From Asterias rubens (taxonomy: Eukaryota > Echinodermata > Asteroidea > Forcipulatida > Asteriidae): a stretch of DNA of 64,000 bases. This document shows, in pieces, positions 33,401-64,000 of this stretch; position 1 is the first letter of the stretch, and every line of letters begins with the position of its first letter. Location: assembly GCF_902459465.1 (NCBI RefSeq), contig NC_047071.1:15086385-15150384 (forward strand), in the 5' to 3' direction. Below the pieces are notes generated by a model, which was not told the origin of the DNA, searched no databases, and saw nothing but the letters and a program-made list of their open reading frames with translations. The translations under genes and the position numbers were made by a program.

Positions 33401-36400
33401 ACTATCATGTGAAAATTTGGCTGGTAATCCTGTTTGTACCAAAGCAGAAATTTCATGATAAGCAATTTTTGGTGCTAAGCAGCTCTATGAAATAGGGTCC
33501 AGCACAGAGGAAGAGTCATGTAAATGGCTATTGTATAGTGAAGTCGTCCACTCTGTTTAGACAGGGTTTTTTTCAGTAAAATGTTGTATAATTACGGGGT
33601 TGCAACTTTCCATGTTTTTTGTGTGTGTTTATTGTGAGTATGTTACAATAGTTCAAAAATAAATGGTGTACCGGTTATAACATGTCGTGATTCAAGTCAT
33701 TAAAAGGTAACTTCTATTCTACTTTTCGCTTTGATAATCATCATACATTTTGTCGATATCAACAGGCGAAGAACGTGTTGCAACTCAGTTCACTGGATGC
33801 ATCTAATACCATGGAACCCAAGCTGGTGACTCTGAAGGTCTTTACGAGTGCTGAGGTAATCCAACAGTTCATCATCACGTAATTCGTAAAAGGCAAAGGA
33901 AAAAAAATTAACAGAAAAAAACCCTGCTGGTTTATGTTTCAAGCGGAAACCAATGAACTGGTTTCCGATCAATCCTTGCCTTGCACTTTTGTTTTAATGT
34001 GAAGGGAGCTATAGACCGTATTGAATATGACGTCACGCGGCTCAAATATCTGACCTACAAGATGGCGTCTGTGCGTGTGCGTGTGGGTGTGCGTGCACTG
34101 TGCCGTAGAAATCAAACCGGGAATGTTGCGTGCTGCGTGCTTCGATGATGTACGCGTTTGGACGCGCATACGGTTTGCCCTATAAGATGGCGACTTTTCA
34201 TAACATTTCAATACGGTCTATTGGGCATGACAAGATATTAAACATAACTGTTCATGTTTTGTTATTATTCTGAATGTGTAGGCTGGTTTGGTGACCTGTC
34301 CAGATGCACTCAAATCCTTGCAAACTGCACGAATTTGGCAACATAACAACAACCCGCCATCATCATCACTAGCACATTGGGATAACGCGGCTATCGTAAC
34401 TGGGTAAGGCCACCATTATCTCAAAAATTCTATTAACATAGAGCTGCCCGGTCACCCCTTAACTACGCAAATTTTCTTCAATCCTCAATAATAACATTCT
34501 CAGCAATCCCTGAGGTCCACATGGTTGCATTCCGCCGCCCTAACATCCAAGTCAGTGCCAAACTTCCCCCAGGTAAAGTCCAAACAGAACCCTAACCTTT
34601 AACAGAAGGGTTGCCATATTAATGTACCCGCTCCAAATGTAGAACGTGTCTCTATATCCATCCCCACTTAATGTATGGGAGTCACATCACTGGACAACAT
34701 CAAGGCCGACTCCCAATGTAGCACACCTAATGTAGTCTATGTCATTATCATGTCAGAGATGTGGGCTACAATACGTGGAAGAGACTAAGACCAAACTCAG
34801 TATTCGCTTTGCGAACCATGTCTCTTCCATAAAGACCAAGGAACAGTACCCTGTCTCTATCCACTTCAACAGCCCCAATCATAGCGTCAATGATGTTGAA
34901 CTTCTGGTGATGTGAATTTAACATCCTTCACGCTACATACTTTTTTGTTGAAAGGTTATTTGTTCCCTCTCTTGGCTGAAATTGAGGCTCATTAATATTT
35001 TGTTTATTTTCAGATTCTATCGGAAGCCAGTCATCAAAGTCAATTCAACGTCTGTTCGATTAGTCCCCTTTACCCGTGTGTTTTCTCCCTTTTGTATTTT
35101 GTTTTAAATACTCATTGAAGTTCACCTATAATTTGTCGAATAAATATGATGGATTTTAATGCCTTATGTGATTTCGTTTGTTCACTCAATTCAGCTTTTT
35201 AATTGCAATGTGAATACGAAAAAACCTAAATAACGGATGGATATGTATGAATAAAGGAATGAATGAACTAACATGCTTTAGAGACAACAGGCATTTAGTC
35301 AGACGGGCACTCTGGAAAGGTAACAAACATTCAGGGTTGAAAACATGAATACCTTTTACACAATTTCTAATGTGCCTTGACAGATGGGAACTCGAGTCTG
35401 GATCAACGCTTGGAATAGCATATGTAGGTTCATGTGGCGGCTACTCTTCGGTATCGGTCACCTCCCTGCGTACTCTGGCTGCTACCGACGTGCTAGCCCA
35501 TGAGATTGGGCATAAGTAAGTATACTATGGACGAAAAAAAAACCTTCTACACAGGTCAGGTATCACGCAAATCGAGACAATTTTTTTATTTACGGCTATA
35601 CACAGCAGCTCAGATGATTTTGTTTTAACGTTCGCTTTCTATAGTGTCAAATGGTTCCCAATCCAACAGAGAGTTGATTAGCACTATAAAACAGTAAAGA
35701 AGAAGCTTAAAACTGGTCCCTTTATTTACCCACAAAGAAAAGGAAATCTGCAGTGATGTAAGCTTTCCAGTTCTGCGTTGTTGATTGGTCTGCTCCGAAG
35801 TGACGCAGTTTGTCAGCTACATAAACCAGCAGTTAATACTTCATTTATCGGTGCAAATTACACGCAGCAGCAGCAGACGATCGAATCAACTAGCTGCTGG
35901 TGTATTTGGCCAAGTAGAACTTTAAAAACTCACTGCAAGTTTATCCTTCGATACCATTGGGCATGTACGACAGGGCCTGTATTTATCATAAAAACAGTGA
36001 CTAGTCTCACTGACTGGATCCCCTTTGAAAACTCTGACCCCCCCCCCCCCCCCCGACGACGACTAGAGCAAGCTAGTCAAATGGTTGCGACTGCCAGTGA
36101 AGTTAATAACGAGAAGTCCCCTCGATTCACCATAAGCGAAACATTTATAGTCCCGTCTGATTTAACCAACCGAGTTGTGTGTTAATTATCTGGGCAGTCC
36201 CAAAGAACAAAATTTACAGGGACAGCAAAGTATTATACACACAGTGTTACCGAAAACTATAAAAGCATTACCAGAATAAAACATGTCATACACCACAAGG
36301 GAAACTGACTGGAAACAAACTGACTAGAACGGAGTCCTTAATGTGACTTTTTATTTCAGATTGAAACATTACACCACAAGGGAAACTGGTGGGCTATTAA

Positions 36401-37022
36401 GATTTTAAATGATTTGTAGCTGAACAACTTTATAAAAGAAAATTTGTCTGGCACCAACGACCACTGGGAAACATCTGGCAAACCCAACCCAATCCCTTTC
36501 AATCAAGCTGTCAGTTGAACCATGTTTGAGTGTCCGCTCGAATAATGAAGTAGATTCTGTGATAGTTAAGCCTTTTTCTCTTTCGCAAATTCATTCATTA
36601 TCATAGTTTAAACATGCAACACGACAGTGACGGAAATGGATGTTCATCCAGTGGATACGTTATGGGAGCTTACGTTAATGACCACCGTGATGAACCGAGC
36701 TGGTCAACGTGCAGTAAGAGCTACTACGACAACTTCGTTGGGTAAGTAAAGCAGAATTTGTTTATTAAAAAAAGGGAGCTGGACGACGAGAATACAAAGA
36801 ATGGGATTGTAAACGCAGGTTCTCATTGTAACACGAAGCTTTTTAACGCCTGCTGTATCCCCGCAATTATGACTTTGCGTAACAAGGGGATGAAAATAAG
36901 CGCATAGAGAGAAGTATGTTTTCTAAAAGAGAGTCACACTGCTGGTACGAATATTGTTTTGATGAGAAATGTTTATCCCCCCTCCATTTTGTAGGAGTCG
37001 AACTTGCTACAACGATTCTTGA
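30405..37022 (+). CDS. Secreted M12B (ADAM/ADAMTS-like) metalloprotease, copy B, 10 exons
   Basis: Exons are 30405-30461, 30606-30669, 31178-31467, 32537-32684, 32973-33127, 33766-33855, 34282-34403, 35384-35515, 36607-36741 and 36995-37022. Every exon has the same length and phase as in copy A, giving 406 residues. Signal peptide, Cys182, Asp5-Lys198, HEIGHNLNMQHD and final TCYNDS are all conserved. Most amino-acid differences lie in exon 2 and exon 9: the Met-turn segment is SSGYVMGAYVNDHRD here but SSGKVMAAYINDHRA in copy A. A 4-bp indel after the TGA (near 37,040) would break any longer frame, which supports this stop. Both copies look functional, so they are probably paralogues with related extracellular proteolytic roles. 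Confidence 0.85.
33253..33499. mobile_element. Foldback MITE in intron 5 of copy B
   Basis: Same element and position as 7,856-8,103, with only a few substitutions. Confidence 0.75.
34013..34221. mobile_element. MITE with ATAGACCGTATTGAA ends, intron 6 of copy B
   Basis: Same element and position as 8,619-8,827, essentially identical. Confidence 0.75.
35014..35107 (+). CDS. Candidate alternative terminal exon (7b), copy B
   Basis: Same acceptor, phase, 30-residue frame and TAA (35105-35107) as 9,631-9,724, with AATAAA at 35,139-35,144. Since introns around it are also nearly identical between copies, conservation alone is weak evidence for use. Confidence 0.4.
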
Positions 37023-37441
37023 TTCACCTGGCGGGAAGCAGTCAGCGAGCATCATTGCAAGTGCTACTGTAAAACCATGAGTTGCAGTCGATTTGATGTG
37101 AATGAAAAAACACTTAAGGTCATCGTTGTTTAATAATAATGTTTTAAAGTTGTGCATGGTTAGTGTTTAATTTAGATGGTTATTATGTTTGAATCGGTGT
37201 GGTAGAAGATTATGTCCCCAATGCGGCGAATCGTGTGGAAATTTCGTCCGATAGCGCCCTCTTTTGGCTTATGATTGTCATGATCTATACGCAGCTTGGA
37301 CTGGTCTCCTGTTTAAGGACAGAATATTGGTTTTATACAGAACCGGCGATATCATTGGATACAACGTACATGTATTATAGTACATGAACATCAATATAAA
37401 TATGTTTGTATGTAAACATGTGTACGTGAAATTTGACTGCA

Positions 37442-37447
37442 AATAAA
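37442..37447 (+). terminator. Possible poly(A) signal of copy B
   Basis: AATAAA at the position matching 12,148-12,153 of copy A. Confidence 0.55.
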
Positions 37448-38257
37448 TGCGAGATCTATGGTACTATCAACCCGTCGGACCTGACCGTCAACATGGCCGA
37501 CGTCGGCGCGAGGCAACTCTCTGACGTAATTCACGAGCCTCGCAGTGTGACGTCAGATATTGAGGCTTTACGCAGCATTGATGTTAGCCTGATGTACATC
37601 TGACGCCTACATATTGAGGCTCGTGAATTAAGCCAGAGCCTATACACATTCCCGGTCCATGATCACTTTTTGGCCTCGCATTCTTTTCACAATATTTCGC
37701 AATCAAACGCTACGTCCAAGTAATATAAATCAAATGAATGAGTGTTGCATGCAGACGGCCGAGAGTGCATGCAGCTATCCAATGAGATCATTGAATCCAA
37801 TAATATCACTGGTTATGTAAAACCAATACAAGTTTTCATTCTCGCGGATTAAAGACACGATACTAGTTTTCATTGATTTCCACCGTTGTACCACATCGGT
37901 CGTTTTTACAAACAGCTTCCCACGATCAACCAAAGAAACCACAGCCCATGCCACTTTTGTTTACCATTTAGTACGGACAATAAAGTTTTACATATTGTAC
38001 ATAATTTTGATTTGATTTTGGTAGAAGGGAAATAATAAAGTTATAAATGGAAATAAGAATAGTTTGATTGTGTGTTCTTGTTTGGTTATCTAAGTACAAT
38101 AACTTTTCGCAAGCAGTGTCTCCTCCGAAATCGAATCAACATGTTCTGTCCATTTTTTCAACAACTTATGAATCAGGATTTTCAACATTGATTCAATGTA
38201 TATTTTGTATATATATTGATTCAATGTAAAAAAAATTAAAAAAAATAAAAAACATTA

Positions 38258-38420
38258 ACTATATAGCGGGACTTAAACCTCGAACCTCTTGCCGGATTAA
38301 CTGTAAAAAAGTGCTGGATAGACAGGGATTACGTGAAAGTTTATGATATAACCCGGGAAGCGACAGCCAGGAGATCACCTTAGCGATAATTGTACGGGCA
38401 ATCTCAGTCATAAAAATGAA
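38258..38420 (-). mobile_element. tRNA-like SINE head, copy B counterpart
   Basis: Diverged relative of 13,110-13,265 (TATATAGCGGGACTT); the box B is mutated to GGTTTAAGTCC. Confidence 0.4.
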
Positions 38421-38732
38421 ACTATCAGAACTGCCAAGTTTTAAATGACCCTTCAAGTCAAGTCAGTTTGGAGAGCCAGTTGAGCTTCCTTTCGTCATGC
38501 ACAACCAGAGAAGCGAAGACCTGCAGTAATACCTTGATATCCTTTGTCAACTTCTATGCGATTATCAATGCTGACATTAATGACCTTTTAGCCTACAGCA
38601 GCCAAGGACCTCTTTTGAAATATTTTCCCAATCATCGTGTTATTTTTTTGGCAAGACATACACGGTTGTTATTGTCAAAGACAAGTATTCTCACCTAGTT
38701 GGTGCATGGTCTTTCCCAACATAATGTGCCCA

Positions 38733-39604
38733 AACACACGAGTATGGTGCATGCCCTGCTCATGGAAAATCGTGCACAAAATGTGGAAAAATAAATCACT
38801 TTGCAAAAGCCTGCAAGGGTGCACAAAGCTCTCCGTACAGACAGAAAAATGTACACAACGTCACTGAAACTCCAGAAGATATGGAAGAATTATTTGTGGA
38901 TGTGATAGACAATGATTCAGGCAACGATGAATGGAAACTTCAACTCCATACACATGGTATAAAAGTAAACTACAAGCTAGATACAGGGGCTCAAGCAAAT
39001 CTCCTTCCTGAAAAGCTGTTTCAACAAAATGAAACCACAGCCAAAGCTTCACGCAGCAAAAGTAAAGGCTACAGGATATTCGGGAGTAGACATACCCATC
39101 ACCGGCAAATGTATGGTGAAAGTGCAACACAAAAGTAAGAACTACTTCATTGCATTTCGAGTCACACCAGGTAATCATCAGCCATTGTTAGGGTTGCAAG
39201 CTTGTGAGAAGATGAACCTCATAAAAAGAGTACTAAACATCACTAAAACACCCCTCGAAGTAGAAGATTTTGCAGATGTGTTCACCGGGTTAGGATGCCT
39301 ACCTGGAACACACCACATCACAACAAGTGAAGATGCCATACCTGTCCAGCATGCATGTAGGAAAGTGCCTTTTCCTCTACAGGGAAAGCTCAAAGAAGAG
39401 CTGGACAAAATGGAGCAAATGCAGGTGATCACAAAGATAGACCAACCAACAGATTGGGTGTCGTCACTCTGCGTCGTTGACAAGAAAAACGGCAGGCTCC
39501 GAGTGTGTCTGGACCCACGAGATCTAAACCGGGCAATCAAGAGACAGCACTACAAATTGCCATCTCGTGCTGAAATTACATTAATTTGGAGGCCATTGCG
39601 CTAA
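38733..39604 (+). mobile_element. Ty3/Gypsy-type retrotransposon fragment, decayed
   Basis: From the 5' side there are a CCHC zinc knuckle (CTKCGKINHFAKAC, gag end), an aspartic protease with the active-site triad in YKLDTGAQANLL, a typical ILGL-like segment (PLLGLQAC), and the first reverse transcriptase block up to VCLDPRDLNRAIKR. A frameshift lies between protease halves near 39,040. The element is cut off before the RT catalytic site, and no LTR is seen, so it cannot be active. Confidence 0.8.
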
Positions 39605-40384
39605 TGAGCTTTGGCCTTCACACTGTACAAGCCAATTTCAAATGCCAAGTTCTCTTGATAAGCCCGGTTCATACTTCCTGCGAATGCGAATGCGATACGA
39701 ATGTTGACGTCACAAAATTCGCAACGAATACTTCGCAGCAGTTCAACTTTGCTCAACTCACTTGCGAATATATCGCTGCGAAAGAAGGGTTGTGACGTCA
39801 CATTCACGTCAAATTCGCGTCGCACAGGAAGTTTCAACCGGGCTTCATTCGTGAAAATAATATGATTATACTTAATACTTAGCTAAGGCCAAGTTCTTTC
39901 GTGAGAGGACGAGCATACCAGTAAAGTTTATCAAGCCGAAGTGCTTCAAGCCCATAGAGCTATATAAAGCTCTGTTATTCAAGCCATCAAAGTATAGTGT
40001 AAGTTTTTGGTCTGTGAGTGTTACCGGTAGACGCATGGACTTTTTGTACACATTTGAAACATACGTCACTCTCCACAGGTGTTTGGCATGTTTTACATTC
40101 AGATTTGTGGAATTGCAGGTTTTATTCAGGTGTTATTAAAGTCACTTTTATTCAGATTTTATTTCATTTTTTATTCAGTTTTCCTTCGGGTTAAATATCC
40201 ACTTTTGACAGAATCTCCGGGGGACAGATTTCCATATGGTGCCGGATACTAAGAGCGCCTATAGGCAAGGAACGAGCGAAACGCCACCGCGACCCCCCCC
40301 CCCCCAGCCAATATACGGCTCTGCCCCCCCCCCCTGAAGCCCGCCCTCCATTGACTCTTACAACGTTTTATAATCAACCTCGAC
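39605..40384. other. Upstream region of NDUFS7
   Basis: 39,660-39,850 holds a possible imperfect foldback built on GCGAATTTGACGTCA-like segments (ATACTTCCTGCGAATGCGA and GTCGCACAGGAAGTTTCAAC). Two poly-C tracts occur near 40,300 and 40,330. No gene is seen. Confidence 0.4.
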
Positions 40385-40387
40385 AAA

Positions 40388-44751
<4,364 letters not shown>

Positions 44752-44805
44752 GCTATAAACGTCATCGTGCAGACATCTTGGTCATGTTCCTTCTGTTTTT
44801 TTAGT

Positions 44806-44811
44806 AATAAA
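44806..44811 (+). terminator. NDUFS7 poly(A) signal
   Basis: AATAAA 55 bp after the stop codon. Confidence 0.75.
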
Positions 44812-45035
44812 TATTGGAGTTGATTTCTTAAAGTGCTAAGATTTGTCATGAGACGAGTTGTCATAGCAGAACCCTTGCATTGGCCACATCATAAATGAAT
44901 TGTGCACAAATGAAAAGCTATCATTTTCCCCGAGTCCTGCTAAGCACGAGCACAATTCCATAAGCCATTTTGAGATATATTGGACACAATACTACAACAC
45001 TGTAGGGTCTGGGTTAATCTGTCTGTATACAACAT

Positions 45036-45317
45036 AGAGTTGTATAAGAACTAGAGGGCGCACTGGTGATGCTGCTTGCACAAACGCGACGGGACCGCAA
45101 GGAGACACGCACGCCGTTTGTACACGCGTTGAATATGAAGTATACAGAGTTCATGTTTATTGAACGCTACGCGATGCTGTTTTGTCAACTTACAAAATGG
45201 CTGCACAAACGCACGCTGTGCGATGCCGTTTTGTCAACGTAGAAAATGGCCGTATGCGCGCATGCCGGGCTGCGTATATAGGCCAGTGCGCCCTCTAGTT
45301 CTTATATATAACTCTAT
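45036..45317. mobile_element. MITE with ATAGAGTT...AACTCTAT ends
   Basis: Ends read AGAACTAGAGGGCGCACTGG and the inverse CCAGTGCGCCCTCTAGTTCT. CAACTTACAAAATGGC and TACGCGATGCTGTTTTGTCA match the element at 14,056-14,429. Confidence 0.75.
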
Positions 45318-47049
45318 GGTATACAACCAAACCACACAGTGCACTCCTACAGTGGCCACCATTATCTCAAAAAGGCTAATTGTTTCTCATTAAAGATGGT
45401 GGTCAGTAGAGCAATTTAGATCGATACACAGTTAAAGATAGATCTTAGCTCTTTGTGAAATCAGCCCCCTTGAAGAAGGCAGGACCAGACTATTTTCAAT
45501 CAAGCTTCAGTTTGAACACTTGGTGCCCCTTTTACCACGGCTCCGGCTATGGCTACAAGAATTGCTTTGCAAATCATGTGCTTTCAGTATGCGATTTGAA
45601 AGGTGGACGAAGCCTAAGCCAATGGCCAAACCAAAGCCGTGGTTTAAAAAGAGCCTTGAGTTGTAAACCAAAGATGTCTGCACAGCTATTTATTGAGGTA
45701 TACACATGGGTCAAGCAGTAGTAAATCCTTCAAATTGTGGCAAACACATCTGACCATTAAATGATAATAATGTTCGGTTTTTATAGAGCTTTATACACCA
45801 AGTCTCAAAGCACTTCCACATTACAAATGTATAACATTATAAGTAAACTTTGTTTTAGAGAGATGTTTGTTAGAGAAATATATTTGCAGCAGGTCTGTTA
45901 CTTTCGGGTCTTGGAATGTGTTTATAAACTTACTTGTGAAAGGTGTTTTACAGAAATTGTAAATGCTTTTGTTGAACACAAATCATCATCGTCTGTTAAG
46001 GCCATTGGGTAATAAAATATACCTTCCACAGTGTAACCCATCATTGAAAGGTGTTACTGTTGGTTAAAGAGTGAAACTTGCATTTTTGTCAAGTTTTGCG
46101 GTGTGTTTTGTAAATAGATTTAATTTCTGAACTGTAAAATAAGTGCAAATTTAACATTTGTGGGGGGGGGGGGGTGTTTGCATGAAAACTATATAATTTG
46201 TTTGATTTCACTTAATTCGGGATTAAGGATTCTTTACGTCTTGTTTCCACGAGTCCAGCATGCCACAGAAAATGGAATGAATTTTGTTCTGAAATACATC
46301 CCTTGTCATAATTTCATTGGCCAAGTTTCATACATTAAGTGAAAATAAGCAGGCTACCAGTAAAAGGGGGAGTACAATTGACATAAATTTTGGCTGGTAA
46401 CCTTAGTCTGGTAAGCAAAATTATTTTGTGCTTAGCTACTTTTAATGCTGTATGAAATTGGGCCTTGGTCTTACTACATGTACTTTCAAAAGGCATGATA
46501 CATTTCAGAACTTGTTAATTAGATCATTTAGTAAACAATTTTTGCAATAACTACATCGTTACTGAATAAACTGTGTGATATGTTGAGTATTAAAGAGACT
46601 ATTAACAGATTGAACAATTTGTGTACCAGTATGTGTTTTTCTTGCCCAGGGTCAACAGAGTTAACATATTTTTATGTTGGATCACGTCCGTATTGCACCG
46701 TACCAGCGTTATGTATTTCAATGCGATACATCCCTTTGTGAAAATGCACTAGAATGGCAAACCTAGTGATATGTCAGTCATGATAAGTAGTTTCAAAACT
46801 ATTTCATGTTAGGTCCTGAAAATATTGAAAATGTTTAGAGCAATGGATATATCAATTATGTACAAAACTAAACATTTTAATTCGTGTGATTTTCAACCCA
46901 TACATCAGTTCATGGCGCAACTGATAAATATTACCGCTGAAGAAATAGTTCTACACTTTCTCTTATTTTATAACTACACACAAAAAGACACAGAAATAAA
47001 CTATCCAAGAACACAATTACTTCTCACTTTAAGGCATCCCCAGCCTAGT
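45318..47049. other. Intergenic between NDUFS7 and RPS15
   Basis: 45,540-45,655 is an AAACCAC-family foldback (CACGGCTCCGGC / AAAGCCGTGGTTT). 46,290-46,450 is a remnant of the CCAATTTCAT foldback family. A G12 tract starts at 46,162. No gene is recognised. The two genes converge here. Confidence 0.45.
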
Positions 47050-47055
47050 TTTATT
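47050..47055 (-). terminator. RPS15: RPS15 poly(A) signal
   Basis: TTTATT on the plus strand is AATAAA for RPS15, about 115 bp after its stop codon. Confidence 0.6.
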
Positions 47056-47167
47056 TAACTTTTTTTCCTCCCATCATCATCATCGTCATCATCATTAATT
47101 ACACAAGGTCCCACACTAAAACACCCCCTGCCCTTCCCATGGTCTCTGCCAGTGGTCTATGGACGAT

Positions 47168-62195
<15,028 letters not shown>

Positions 62196-62203
<8 letters not shown>

Positions 62204-62233
62204 TTTGGATTATGAGCAGTGTAAAGCGAAAGG
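62196..62233 (-). promoter_or_regulatory. RPS15: RPS15 exon 1 with 5' TOP-like start
   Basis: Minus strand: TTGTCCTTTCGCTTTACACT, then AATCCAAAATG and donor GTAGGAAA at 62,200-62,196. A pyrimidine run starting with C (CCTTTC, complement of 62,233-62,228) is typical for mRNAs of the translation machinery, which are controlled through mTOR/LARP1. It fixes the likely transcription start about 30 nt before the ATG. Confidence 0.6.
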
Positions 62234-62284
62234 ACAATTTGAAGGGCGCCCTCTCGAAACCTTAACGTAACCTCGAGTTTTGAG

Positions 62285-62345
62285 GCCTTTGGCCCTTTTC
62301 GAAACCACGGTTTCGGCTTTGGATTCGGCTTCAGGCTCCGTCCTT
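62285..62345. repeat. Single arm of the AAACCAC foldback family
   Basis: GGCCCTTTTCGAAACCACGG and GGCTTTGGATTCGGCTTCAG match 612-651; the partner arm is absent. Confidence 0.65.
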
Positions 62346-62844
62346 TCGTCTTAATCCCTGAGCGTGTATGCAAAGCACTTGTCAAAACAGCCGTGTGTCC
62401 AAGCTTAGCTAGCCTTAGCCAAATCCAGTCGTTTCGAATAGAGATGAGTAGAGAGGAGCGAGCGCCGTGCGCCATCATCCCTCCCCAAAACAAGAGCAGA
62501 GCGGTACATGGGATGGTCACAACTATTTTTCAGATTTCAGGTTTAAATTCAAAGAAGATTGCCCGATTGTGCAATAATAAAGTCAAGAGAGTTATATAAA
62601 ATAAGTGTATACTTATTTCATTTATTACAAGTTATTATTTCATTTGTTATTATTATTAAGTGTATAAAAGACTTGTAACATTTAATAATTGAATCATGAT
62701 GTATATTTGTGTGTGGTATGTTTTTTCCGCCTATTTTTAATATAGCATTACCTGTCAAAAATATTACATTGTGAGAAAAATTACGAATTTTGGGGTATAA
62801 AGCAAAATAAGTATACTTTCTTTAGGTTAAATTGTTTATTATTA

Positions 62845-62973
62845 GGCCGTGTCCGAAACGGCGACTTCGGCTACAGCTACGGCTAGATCGCGCGCGTCTG
62901 CCTATTCTTCAACACTGGTAGACGCGCTGATCTAGACGTAGCTGTAGCCGAAGTCGTCGTTTCGGACACGGCC
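62845..62973. repeat. 129-bp foldback with GGCCGTGTCCGAAACG arms
   Basis: Arms GGCCGTGTCCGAAACGGCGA and its near-perfect inverse run for about 55 bp each. They carry CTTCGGCTACAGCTACG and a GATC-containing inner part, with a short loop near 62,905. It is a compact member of the TTCGGCT foldback group. Confidence 0.85.
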
Positions 62974-64000
62974 ATACAAGATTCTGAAACACTGACTAGC
63001 AGACGACCATTCAATGATCCCACAGATAACAAACGCACGACATTACCGTTAACTCTGAACAGCGACCTCTATTGATAATCGATAACCAGTTAGAATGCGG
63101 ATTGATATCACTTTTAGAATTAAACATTCAATCTACTGTTTTAAATTGTTTTCTCCTTCAAATGTTCTCAAGGATGAATAGATTTACAGAAATATTTATA
63201 CATGTTGTTTTTTGTCTTCAATTTAAATGCAAATATTTAGCTGAATCGTTGAAGTTGGCTTTTGATGTTGGGCGTGTTTTGTGTGTGTGATGCGCCCCGT
63301 TGATTTCCAATGCAACTGTGTTGTATGCATAATCAATACGGACGGACGGAACGTCTGCTAAATATTGTGTCGTGTGTTTTGTGCATGCATTTTTCGCATT
63401 GAACACATCACGTACATATGCACAACACAGTCACAAGACACAATCAGTATGGAGGACTAACGTTGCGACAGTGGATAAACATAGCGTTGACAAAACATGT
63501 TTCACTAGTGAGTTCCTGAGTTTTATACAGAGCAACGGACAGACGACATAACTAAGCAGTAAAGTTTGAACGTAAGTCCCGTAAAAACGTGATTTTCTGT
63601 GGTAAATTTTAGTTGGGAAAGCAATGTTTTGTTAACCCGGAAGGGTTGAAAACGTGACTTGGTTGGTCATGTTCGTTGGTTGGGCCGCTCCGCCTCCATT
63701 TGGTTTGTATTAAGAGTTGGCCCCCACTTGGTCTTGGCGAAGGACCCTACAAATACAAATAATGGTCGTCTGTGTGATGTTTACACCTGGTTTATAAACT
63801 GCAGTTTTTCGTTTTAGTGGAGGATATATTCTTCAAGCTTGCTGTGTGTAAATTCACCCACAATTTTGTAGCAATGATAATAGACAAATGTAGATGAATG
63901 AAAGCTGTGTATTGTTTGCATTCCCACCATGAAGATGTCAGTAGTCGACACTAATCATGACGCAATTTTTATTTAGGCCTACTAGCTACTATTACTACTA
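62974..64000. other. Right edge without a recognised gene
   Basis: A possible donor (AACGTAAGTCCC, 63,568-63,579) on the plus strand could end a non-coding first exon of a gene that continues beyond the window, but nothing else supports it. Confidence 0.3.

Larger units (their letters stand above)
29704..38700 (+). repeat. Duplicated metalloprotease locus, copy B
   Basis: Aligns with 3,595-13,560 from TTTAAGTCGGCAAGG to the ATCAATGCTGACATTAATGA segment and the CATACA edge near 38,660. It lacks the intron 2 insertions and downstream SINE of copy A, but has extra sequence near 36,320-36,440 in intron 8. Confidence 0.85.

Overview
The window is animal nuclear DNA with GT-AG introns, AATAAA signals, LINE and SINE fragments and many foldback repeats. 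The repeat families resemble those I associate with echinoderm, particularly sea star, genomes. Sea star is therefore my best guess, made from pattern recognition without any search. Four protein-coding loci are supported at exon level.

Region 1 (1-3,590) is mostly foldback/MITE DNA plus an array of palindromic 21-bp units. Region 2 (3,595-13,560) and region 5 (29,704-38,700) are two copies of a duplicated locus. Each carries a 10-exon gene for a secreted 406-residue M12B (ADAM/ADAMTS-like) metalloprotease. It has a signal peptide, a propeptide with a cysteine-switch candidate, an Asp5-Lys sequence at the pro/catalytic boundary, an HEIGHNLNMQHD zinc site, and a stop directly after the catalytic domain. 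Both copies keep a possible alternative terminal exon that would give a product without the active site.

Region 3 (14,903-29,623) separates the two genes and is bracketed by inverted ~110-bp repeats starting CACTCTAAAAACTCC. It holds two copies of a 4.3-kb block, each containing a CR1/L2-type LINE tail, captured exon(s) of the metalloprotease gene on the minus strand, (TTATCG)n arrays and LINE endonuclease remnants. It also holds a 68/69-bp minisatellite and a rearranged LINE reverse transcriptase.

Region 6 (38,700-47,000) has a decayed Ty3/Gypsy fragment and a complete six-exon NDUFS7 gene for complex I subunit PSST (plus strand). Region 7 (47,050-62,233, minus) is RPS15 (uS19), complete in four exons, with a 12.7-kb second intron. 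Inside that intron, on the same strand, lies an apparently intact hAT-transposase-derived gene. A single C-terminal transposase exon is preceded by seven tandem BED zinc-finger exons, six of them cleanly phase 0 at both ends. This is the most unusual structure in the window. The array could encode a poly-BED protein or a choice of DNA-binding fingers. The outermost BED exon has no in-frame ATG, and the only evident acceptor in front of it is phase-compatible with RPS15 exon 2, so a ribosomal-protein/transposase fusion transcript is a testable possibility. The last kilobase (62,974-64,000) shows no recognisable gene.
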